Assembly (NCBI RefSeq): GCF_000003815.2
Contig: NC_049983.1
Location: 27,810,813-27,858,118, forward strand
Origin: Branchiostoma floridae
Lineage: Eukaryota; Chordata; Leptocardii; Amphioxiformes; Branchiostomatidae
Direction of reading: 5' to 3'
Length of the DNA stretch: 47,306 bases
The position numbers and the translations under genes are program-made. The notes beneath the pieces were generated by a model. That model was not told the origin of the DNA, searched no databases, and saw only the letters and a list, made by a program, of their open reading frames with translations. Numbering within the stretch: position 1 is the stretch's first letter; every line of letters begins with the position of its first letter. Below are positions 1 through 10,200 of the stretch, piece by piece.

Positions 1-660
1 CTAGAGTTAAATATTGGTGGCAAACCAATATATACAGCTTTGCTTTGAGTGTTAGTTATGTGGGTGAAAATGTAAGTAGTGTAACTCATGTGGGGAGACA
101 AAAATAAAGAAGATAGAAGGCAATATGAATGTGATAGTATAATGATATTGTATTATTAAGGCTTTGGCTGGGTTTTGGACGAGGTAAGTATGTAGGTTGG
201 TAGGTAGGTAGGTAAGTATGTAGAAGATTTCAACTATCTTGATAGTGTCGCCCTATGAATGCGCATCACAATCAATCTACCATTATGTTTACAACCTGTC
301 CTGAATTTACCGTGAAGCGTTACCGTACATGCAGTGTTGTGTGGAAAAGATGGTAAAATCAATGAGCCTGTGTTTTCTGGACAGAACACTGGACGTATAC
401 ATGTATATCCTTATGTTTTCCACACAACACTGTACAGGTACAAAGTTCTTTTTTCCACATACAAGAGTGTACATGTGCATCCCCATTTTTTTCCAATTCA
501 AGACGGTGTTTCCGGTTATGAACACGCATAGCCGTTAGATCGTCAGGGCCAGGGAATTTCCCATGACTCATGATCATGCAGGTGCATGTTCAGACACAAC
601 ACCACTGTCGCCGTAGATGTAGATGAATATGTATCTGAGGAGCTATGTTGCAATCCTGAA
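1..660. other. Non-coding flank, no gene recognised
   Basis: I see no convincing exon here. There is a short GTAG-type microsatellite around 185-225 and an imperfect inverted repeat: a 17-bp segment at 332-348 (cagtgttgtgtggaaaa) is matched in reverse complement at 416-432, with a loop of about 67 bases. The small open frames over this hairpin have no recognisable protein features. Confidence 0.5.
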
Positions 661-2630
661 ACATCCCTTACCCTTGCTACTCTACAAATTTGCAAGATGA
701 AAACATCTGTTTAAACTAAAAGAAGTCTACTGTACTCTACCCTTGCTGTCCCATGCAGACCGCAAGTAAACAACTTACGTCAGCTCCTGTCACTTCCTCA
801 GGTACCAGACCCCATAGTCACAATAGACAAATTTGATAGATGAGAACGCCTGTTTACACTAAAGGATTAGTCTACTCTACTGCCCGGTGCAGACCGCACG
901 TAAACAACTTACATCAGCGCCAGACACTCCCTGGTACGAGACTCCATAGTCACAATAGACAAATTTGCCACATGAAAACATCTGTTTACACTTAAAGAAG
1001 TCTACTCTACTCTAGCTGCCCCGTGCAGACCGCACGTAAGCAACTTACATAAGCTCCTGGCACTTCCTGGTACGAGACTCCATAGTCACAATAGACAAAT
1101 TTGCCACATGAAAACATCTGTTTACACTTAAAGAAGTCTACTCTACTCTAGCTGCCCCGTGCAGACCACACGTAAACAACATACATCAGCTCCTGGCACT
1201 TCCTGGTACGAGACTCCATAGTCACAATAGACAAATTTGCCACATGAAAACATCTGTTTACACTTAAAGAAGTCTACTCTACTCTAGCTGCCCCGTGCAG
1301 ACCGCACGTAAACAACTTACATCAGCTCCTGGCACTTCCTGGTACGTGACTCCATAGTCACAATAGACAAAATTGCCACATGAGAACATCTGTTTACACT
1401 TAAAGAAGTCTACTCTACTCTCTAAGCTGCCCCGTGCAGACCGCACGTACTTACATCAGCTCCTGGCACTTCCTGTTACGAGACTCCATAGTCACAATAG
1501 ACAAATTTGCCACATGAAAACATCTGTTTACACTTAAAGAAGTCTACTCTACTCTCTAAGCTGCCCCGTGCAGACCGCACGTAAACAACTTACATCAGCT
1601 CCTGGCACTTCCTGGTACGAGACTCCATAGTCACAATAGACAAATTTGCCACATTAAAACATCTGTTTACACTTAAAGAAGTCTACTCTACTCTCTAAGC
1701 TGCCCCGTGCAGACCGCACGTCAACAACTTACATCAGCTCCTGGTACTTCCTGGTACGAGACTCCATAGTCACAATAGACAAATTTGCCAGATGAAAACA
1801 TCTGTTTACACTTAAGGAAGTCTACTCTACTCTAGCTGCCCCGTGCAGACCGCACGTCAACAACTTACATCAGCTCCTGGCACTTCCTGGTACGTGACTC
1901 CATAGTCACAATAGACAAATTTGCCAGATGAAAACATCTGTTTACACTTAAAGAAGTCTACTCTACTCTAGCTGCCCCGTGCAGACCGCACGTAAACAAC
2001 TTACGTCAGCTCCTGGCACTTCCTGGTACGAGACTCCATAGTCACAATAGACAAATTTGCCACATGAAAACATCTGTTTACACTTAAGGAAGTCTACTCT
2101 ACTCTAGCTGCCCCGTGCAGACCGCACGTAAACAACTTACATCAGCTCCTGGCACTTCCTGTTACGAGACTCCATAGTCACAATAGACAAATTTGCCGCA
2201 TGAAAACAACTGTTTACACTTAAAGAAGTCTACTCAAGTCTTATCTCTCTAGCTGCCCCGTGCAGACCGCACGTAAACAACTTACATCAGCTCCTGGCAC
2301 TTCCTGGTACGAGACTCCATAGTCACAATAGACAGATTTGCCGCATGAAAACAACTGTTTACACTTAAAGAAGTCTACTCTACTCTAGCTGCCCCGTGCA
2401 GGCCGCACGTAAACAACATACATCAGCTCCTGGCACTTCCTGGTACGAGACTCCATAGTCACAATAGACAAAATTGCCACATGAAAACATCTGTTTACAC
2501 TTAAAGAAGTCTACTCTACTCTCAAAGCTGCCCCGTGCAGTACTTACATCAGCTCCTGGCACTTCCTGTTACGAGACTCCATAGTCACAATAGACAAATT
2601 TCCTACATGAAAACATCTGTTTACACTTAA
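661..2630. repeat. Satellite/minisatellite array, unit about 136 bp, about 14 copies
   Basis: The phrase catagtcacaatagac recurs at about 813, 945, 1081, 1217, 1353, 1487, 1626, 1765, 1901, 2037, 2173, 2318, 2454 and 2580, giving a unit of mostly 134-139 bp. Copies are highly similar in all parts. On the minus strand every unit contains a 69-nt exon-like block flanked by an AG acceptor (gtgtaaacag) and a GT donor (gtaagttg), reading roughly CGKFVYCDYGVSYQEVPGAD. About 9 of 14 copies are open and about 5 carry stops, so I treat it as a repeat rather than a gene. The array ends exactly at the TTAA where the next transposon begins. Confidence 0.9.
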
Positions 2631-5600
2631 GAGGCTCTGTCTGTAAAAACCAAGCATAGGGTGGCCAAACTAAAAAAATCGATTTTCCTTAAATTTTGTG
2701 GGGTGGTAGGGCCTTGGTCCAAACCTACAAAAATGGCAAAGTTTTAGATCTGCGGTCACCGGTTGCCATGGCAACGGCCATTTTTCAAAATGGCGGATTT
2801 TCACCAAGGGAAGGCCTTGGTCGCGTCCAAAATAGGCCTCCTTTGGACTCCTGTAGCCCCCACAAATTAATAGATATTTTATTGATTCTCGGATATGTTA
2901 TTACCCATATTCTAATAAAAAAAATGATATATAGTGATGCTCAAAATATTTTTGTAGTGAGGTGCAGCAGATGTTTGAAAATGATGTGTTTTCGTGAATT
3001 TCCAAAATTGACAAAAATCCATTTTTTGACCATTTTTATTGACCATTAGCTCATTTACAGGCAAATCAATTTGCTTGATTTTTGGCACAGTTATAGTTTG
3101 AACCTTTGTATACATCATATGTAAAAAAAACTTTGGGCCTCTTACGTATCGGACCGTGGTCGCCCCGAGAGTAAACCAATATTTCCATTTCAAGAAAATC
3201 GTAACCATAGAATTATTCCTGGAAAAACAGTCATAGCTTACCAAAAATGAATCTCAGTTTCATTTTATGTAGCAGAGGAACTTACCTATCACTTATTAAA
3301 GCAGGGTTGTTCTAGATTTTTTTTATAATTGCCTTTAAAATGATTTTATTGAGTTTATTTGTTTTTTTTAGACCAAAAAATGAATATTTTGGCCCCAGCA
3401 CCCTGGTATTGCAACCAAATGACCTGAAATTTGGTATTGGAATGTCCTGGACATGTACACACATGGGTTGATAACTGGTTTGACAAATGATAGAACAAAA
3501 TGCCGAATTTTGTGACTTTTTTTTGGCATTTTCGGCCCAAAAAGTACATTTTTGGCCCCTGTACCCTGGTTTTACAACCATTTGACATTTGAAATTTGGT
3601 ATGGGAATGCCCTTTACACAGGGGGACATGGACTCCAATAACACGTTTGGCATACTGTTCAACAAAATGCTAAAATTTGTGATTTTTGGTTTATTTTTTT
3701 CCAAAAAAAGTACATTTTTGGCTCCCCTACCCGGGATTTTACAGGTGAATGACCTGGGATTCTGTATAGCAATGCCCTGAACATACATGTATGCGCACAT
3801 GGATTCAATAACATGTTTTGCATACAGAGCAACAAAATGCTTAATTTTGAAATTTTTGCCATTCTTTTTTCCCAAAATCATTTTTTCCTCCTGTTTCCTG
3901 GCTTTCCAAGTAAATAACCGGTAAAAATTTGGTATAGGATCGCCTTGGAAATGGCTTTTATAACCGGTTTTGCATACAGTGCAACAAAACGCGTAATGTT
4001 GTAATTTTTGGTCAATGTTTTACCCAAAGTACATTTCTGGCTCCTTTTTGTAATTTTTGGCGCCAAAAGTACATTTTTGGCCCATTAAACCCTGGTTTTA
4101 CATCTAAATGACCTGAAATTTGGTATAGAAATGCCAATTATGCACACATGCGCACATAGAGTCAATAATAATTTTGGCATACTGTGCAACAAAATGCTAA
4201 ATTTTGGTCATTTTTTTTTACAAAAAAAAAAAGAAATATATTTTTGGCTCCTGTACCCTGGCTTTACAACTGAATGACCTGTATTCGGTATGGGAATGCC
4301 CTGGACATATGCGCTGATGGATCCAATAACACGTTTGGCATACAATACAACAAAATGCTTAATTTGATATTTTGGGCCATTTTTTTAAAACAAAAAAGTG
4401 CATTTTTGGCTCTTGTAGCCTGGTTTCACAACTAAAAAAAAATTAGACGACCTGAACTTTGGTATAGGAATGCCCTGGACATATGCGCACATGGATTCAA
4501 TAACATGCTTGTCATACAGTACAGCGAAATGTTGAATTTTGTGTGTGTTTTTTTTGCCATTTCCCCCCCCCCAAAAAAAAAACATTTTTGGCTCCTGTAC
4601 CCTGTTTTTCCAACTATATAATCTGAAATTCTGAAACTTTTTGGCAAATTAGAATTTACAAAGACATGTCATCTTTTAACATCTGCTGCACCTCACTTCA
4701 AAAAACTTTCGAGTATAACTTTATATCACTTTTCCTATTACTAAATATGGGTAATAACATATACGGGGATCAATAGAATATCTCTTACTTTGTGGGGGTT
4801 ACAGGCGTCTAGGAGGTCATTTGCCTGTAATGCGTAATAGGGAACAGGAGCCAGAAATGTACTTTGGGTAAAACGACCAAAAATTACAACATTATGCATT
4901 TTGTTGCACTGTATGCAAAAACGGGTTATAAAAGCCATTTCCAAGGCGCTCCTATACCAAATTTTTACCGGTTATTTAGTTGAAAAAAAAATGACTTTTT
5001 TGGTTTTAAAAATGGCAAAAATCTCAGATTAAGCATTTTGTTGTACTGTATGCAATACATGTTAATGAATCCATGTGCGCATATGTTCAGGGCATTGCTA
5101 CACCGAATTCCAGGTCATTCAGTTGTAAAACCAGGGTAGGGGAGCCAAAAATGTACTTTTTTTGGAAAAAAAATAAACCAAAAATCACAAAATTTTGCAT
5201 TTTGCTGAACAGTACGCCAAAATTCTTATTAAATCCATGTGCGCATGTGTCCAGGGCATTCCCATACCAAATTTCAGGTCATTTGGTTGTAAAACCAGGG
5301 TACAGGGGCCAAAAATGTACTTTTTGGGCCGAAAATGCCAAAAAAGTCACAAAATTCGGCATTTTGTTCTATCATATGTCAAACCAGTTATCAACCCTTG
5401 TGTGTACATGTCCAGGACATTCCTATACCAAATTTCAGGTCATTTGGTTGCAATACCAGGGTGCTGGGGCCAAAATATACATTTTTTGGTCTAAAAATGA
5501 CCAAAAAACCCAATAAAATCATTTTAAAGGCAAGTATAAAAAAATCTAGAACAACCCTGCTTTAATAAGTGATCGGTAAGCTCCTCTGCTACATAAAATG

Positions 5601-6239
5601 AATCTGAGATTCATTTTTGGTAAGCTATGACTGTTTTTCCAGGAATAATTCTATGGTTACGATTTTCTTGAAATGGAAATATTGGTTTACTCTCGGGGCG
5701 ACCACGGTCCGATACGTAAGAGGCCCAAAGTTTTTTTTACATATGATGTATACAAAGGTTCAAACTATAACTGTGCCAAAAATCAAGCAAATTGATTTGC
5801 CTGTAAATGAGCTAATGGTCAATAAAAATGGTCAAAAAATGGATTTTTGTCAATTTTGGAAATTCACGAAAACACATCATTTTCAAACATCTGCTGCACC
5901 TCACTACAAAAATATTTTGAGCATCACTATATATCATTTTTTTTATTAGAATATGGGTAATAACATATCCGAGAATCAATAAAATATCTATTAATTTGTG
6001 GGGGCTACAGGAGTCCAAAGGAGGCCTATTTTGGACGCGACCAAGGCCTTCCCTTGGTGAAAATCCGCCATTTTGAAAAATGGCCGTTGCCATGGCAACC
6101 GGTGACCGCAGATCTAAAACTTTGCCATTTTTGTAGGTTTGGACCAAGGCCCTACCACCACACAAAATTTAAGGAAAATCGATTTTTTGAGTTTGGCCAA
6201 CTTTTTCTGATTTTGCTTGGTTTTTACAGACATCAGCTC
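2631..6239. mobile_element. 3.6-kb foldback DNA transposon with TTAA target duplications (Kolobok-like or piggyBac-like)
   Basis: TTAA is present on both sides (2627-2630 and 6240-6243). The ends are inverted repeats: gag...tgtctgtaaaaaccaagca on the left and its reverse complement on the right. Near-identical inverted arms of about 680 bp (2631-3310 and 5560-6239) surround an imperfectly palindromic centre. TTAA target duplications are known for Kolobok and piggyBac. The ends start GAG rather than the CCY usual in piggyBac, which favours Kolobok; the superfamily call is inference. No transposase is visible, so it would be non-autonomous. The open frames of 110-117 codons in the arms lie in both arms because the arms are copies, and they look like chance. 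Confidence 0.8.
3311..5559. repeat. Internal tandem and inverted repeats in the centre of the foldback element
   Basis: The centre consists of diverged units of roughly 160-185 bp. Each holds phrases such as ccctggttttaca, a GAAATTTGGTAT-like block, GGGAATGCCCTGGACAT and a run ending in a ACAAAATGC-like block. About seven or eight units lie in the left half (3370-4640) and about four in the right half (4850-5520) in the opposite orientation. At about 4670-4830 there is a diverged third copy of an arm segment (compare 5885-6030). The region is T- and A-rich and has no credible coding capacity. Confidence 0.65.
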
Positions 6240-6243
6240 TTAA

Positions 6244-7221
6244 TGGCTCAATGTTAAGAAAATATGTGCTGACATAGTGCATTATGATTTATACATTTTG
6301 ACTTTAATTATTGCAGGATAGAGACATCCATAACGGACTATTGCCTGCATAATTGTATGTGTAGTGTTAGACTTTGTTTTAGAGCCGGTGTGTTACGTCA
6401 TGCAAAGATGCTCATAGATTAGACGTGTGAAAAACGCGGACAAATACGTCATCGAAATGTCGCATAGAATCTCAATCAGACCGACGTATCATCTGTTTGC
6501 TCAACACCAACGTAAACCTAGATCGGTAGACGTTTGACTGAGCTTGTGTGGTAGCTTCAAGTGTCTGCTGTTGAAATGCAGGGGCATAATACGTTTCCTT
6601 GTACAGCTAATTGCACAACGGATTAACGCACACTTCTGTTAACTGCACGGAATCTCAAAATCCCGAGCTAAATAACTTCGATTTATTTCACCAGCCGGAT
6701 AATTGCACAAAATTCACTGGCAGATAGGCAGTGCAATTAACCGGATTCTACTGTATCTCCTTGTTTACTTTGAAGACATGCCGAAGAGTGTTTGTTCAAC
6801 ATTATTGTTATCGTACATTTAACTCTGGCACAAACTAGATCTGGCATAAAACACGTCTATTCCCAAGTAATTTGAGTGGAATTATTGCGTAAGCTTATTT
6901 CTGCACCGAGCAGAAGTTGGCAGATAAAGCAAGCTAAGGATAAAGGAACTTGACAAAAACAGCTGTTCCTACCAAACAAATAACAACAGAAAAGCTCAGT
7001 ATCAATTCTTTAAATGATTTCTTCAAATCTATTTTCATCTGTTGAACTACTTCATCAAGGCGATTGCTCTCCTTCACTCAAAAAGGATAAACTAAATACT
7101 CGTGATGACATCGACATAACTGCCACCTGGCGCCCGCTGACGGAACTGCAGCTGCCTGTGATGTTTTACAGCGGATAGCAGAGTACGGATGAACAGTAGT
7201 GACGGGAATTTGGCCTGCCGC
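6244..7221. other. Intergenic region downstream of the membrane-pentraxin gene
   Basis: No exon is recognisable on either strand apart from the small TA-flanked element at 6604-6753. The remainder is AT-rich and unremarkable. It probably holds the 3' UTR of the minus-strand gene ending near 7222, but I see no well placed polyadenylation signal. Confidence 0.4.
6604..6753. mobile_element. 150-bp MITE, pogo/Tc1-like (TA duplication, CAG...CTG ends)
   Basis: TA flanks both ends (6602-6603, 6754-6755). The left end reads CAGCTAATTGCAC and the right end, in reverse complement, CAGTAGAATCCGGTTAATTGCAC-like, so the termini are imperfect inverted repeats. CAG termini with TA duplication are typical of pogo/Tigger relatives. 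There is no coding capacity. The family assignment is tentative. Confidence 0.45.
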
Positions 7222-7232
7222 TTATTTCCGCG
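7222..7232 (-). CDS. Candidate terminal micro-exon of the pentraxin gene
   Basis: A strong acceptor (pyrimidine-rich, ctctttccag) is followed by CG CGG AAA TAA, which completes the phase-1 codon and stops after three residues (ARK). It is proposed only because the previous exon ends with a donor in phase 1 and no other good acceptor is visible downstream. Confidence 0.3.
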
Positions 7233-10200
7233 CTGGAAAGAGAAATGGAACGGCTAAGATTTAAATGATGTGAATTTACCTGTTTTACAGATAAACAGGG
7301 ATGAGTGAGTGAGTGAGTGAGTGAGTGAGTGAGTGAGTGAGTGAGTGAGTGAGTGAGTGAGTGAGTGAGTGAGTGAGTGAGTGAGCGAGTATATTTGCAC
7401 ATCATATAAGTCTTAGCGTTTATTAAAGTACCATTGTAGTGCTGTTGACAGACATAACTACCCACAGCATAGCCACTGCATCACGGCAACTAAAAACATG
7501 AACGTCTTGGCAAAGGTAATAAGTTGAGTTCGGTACTTACCGCAGTGATATTCATCACTAGTGGCCAGTCCAAAGTCCTCTATGTCAGTGGTTTCCCAGT
7601 CCATCGCGTTGCCATGTTGACCACAGACGTCTGTCCCTATCTCAGCTGCAGTCAGCACGCGGTCCCAGAGGTTCACCTGTGACAGTTCTCCACTGAACGT
7701 TTGATACAGCTCGAACCCTCCCCCAACTGTGTCTTGATCCTGTGCAAGGATCCATGTCCCACCACTGCGCACTTTTCCTCCTACGTTCAGCCCCGAGCCG
7801 GAAGCCTGAAGAACGCCGTCAGTGTAGACCTGCCAGGCTCCATCGGTGCTGCGCCAGGTGGCACATACTGCATGCCACTTACCATCCCAAACAGGCAAGG
7901 CACCAAGAGCAGCTATTTTGCCTTGTGCTGTCAACTGGAAAATGTATTTCAAGGGTATTGGCTGTTGTTTCTGAAATTACAACATATAATGTTAGTGACA
8001 AATGAAATATGAGTGGGGAGTTAGATAGCAGAGGTTTGTGATTGACAACTTACTGTGAATCCGCTCCCTCCGGCAGTGAAGATGAGTAGCTCATTGTAAT
8101 TTTCCTGCACAGCATAGCTGACCACATCTGCTTGACCGGTGGAGCTCATGTCGGTGCGCATGTGCAGACATAAAGTAAAACTTCTTAAGTCCTGAGCCAA
8201 TGTGTCCCCAGCCTGGCGTAGTTACTGACGCTTCGTGGAGCCGGAAAGGTTATCTTTTGCAAATAACCTTTCGTGATTAACAGGAAAAAAATTATCATAC
8301 ATCTTAGTTAAGAGTTTATTCAGTTTTTTCAAATACTTTCCTCGGGATGTCAGGTTGCAGGAGTTCATTAAGACAACGACTCAAGGCTTGCTGTTGCAAA
8401 TAGACGTTGGTTATGCTGAGTAAGTAAGAATAGTCTACGTCTTATCATTGCATGGACACATATAAAACCGTTAACTACAGCAAACATGTACAAATGTGTA
8501 AAACTAAAAGTAATGAAATAGGTAAAAAAAAAAGATTAACACAACCAATTTTCGGCACGTGCCGGAATGCGTGCCTCACCTGCATGTTCAGCCGGCCCGA
8601 CAGGGCTTGGACACGGGGGCATCCCAGTTGGACCGGGCGGCCCGACGGGTCCCTCCAGCCCTCGGGGCCCAACTGGTCCGGGCGGCCCGACGGGTCCCTT
8701 CAGCCCTCGGGGCCCAACTGGTCCGGGCGGCCCGACGGGTCCCTTCAGCCCTCGGGGCCCAACTGGTCCGGGCGGCCCGTCCTTTCCCACAGGGCCAGCT
8801 GGCCCCATGGCTCCCTTTTCTCCCGGAGGCCCGACAGACACAGGGCCAGCTGGCCCCATGGCGCCCTTTTCTCCGGGAGGGCCAGGAGACTCACGAAGCC
8901 CGAGAGCTTGGTCTCCTGAAAAGATAGCATCAACCTCCCGATAAGGTCCCGACATACCATCCGTGTCCAAAGGTCCCTTTTGCAACACGGGAGTCTATCA
9001 CATAAACTCAATAAACTCAACTCAACGTATGACCCAGATACATTTCTAATGAACACCTGTGGTCCTGAGCCTGGAAGGAATCACCCAAATGAAGATTTTC
9101 TCAACGTGAACTTTACGTAGCATTATGATATGTCTAGTCAAGATCAAATCACATTCCAAATTTCAAAACGATGCATAACAATTATGTGCCTCATTGAGTT
9201 GCGATGTTCATTAACAAATGCCGTTATATACAAAGCCTACAAAAAAATGAAATTTCTGGCGAAGGGGATAAAACATAACTCAGAGTATGCATTTACATCA
9301 ATCCACATATCGCAAGATTTCCTACTATTAATTTGGATACTGCATTATCTTACATCAAGCTGCACCAGACTTACCTTCCAGCTCCTGCACACGTGCTTGC
9401 AGCTTTCCCACCTCCTTCAAGGCAGTGACTGTGTTCGGCAACAAAAGAGAAAATAGCGGCCGTGAAAACGTGCATGATATTAGAGCAAAGATACAAGATA
9501 CATGTTCCTTGCTTTTCTAAGGCTTAGGTCACATTTCCAAATCGGCGCCCGGCCGGGATGTTTAAAGAAACGAACATTAAAATGTATACCTAGAAATATG
9601 CACAAATCATGTCCATGAATCTTGTTCTGACATTTTGTGTATTTTGATGTCTTTCAAATCATTCTTTTCGCTCCCAAAAGCTGCCCGGCCTGGCCCCGGT
9701 TTGGAAATGTGACCGAAGCATAAGCCATATTCAAGAAATACGAAACAACTGACCTGCAAAATAGGACGATAGAACGGCGATGAACACGGCAACCAAAGGA
9801 CCCAAGATGTTCCAAACTTTCCTGCATCGCCTGACACATTTTTTCCAACGTGTAGTGGCTGCTTTAATAAGGCATAAGACATGGAAGTCATTCTTAAAGC
9901 ATGAAATGTAGCATGCATTAAAAAAAAAGTTGCAAAGTGCAACAGTCGACTTAAAAGCAAAATAAAAACAACAAAGTGCGACAAGAACAGTGCGCAGTAA
10001 GCAGATTTGAGTAAGTTTTACCTGCTCTAGAGGCGTACACGAGGTTGGGTATACTCGCAGCGGCGTCCGCACGTGCCTGCCAATCAGTCTGAGGCTGCTG
10101 CATGGGAGTGGTGTCTGGCAAAAATTACAAAAAAATGTAGAAATGATAGGGCGAATAAGTTAACCAAAAGATATCAGGGTTTTAAAGATGACCATATAAT

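Noticed and set aside
2696-6165. Identical 110- and 117-codon open frames on both strands
   Set aside because: They are the two arms of the foldback transposon, so identity reflects the inverted repeat. There are no protein features.
8452-8944. Plus-strand frames over the collagen exon
   Set aside because: Shadows of GC-rich Gly-X-Y codons. The minus-strand reading has the collagen periodicity and fits splice sites.
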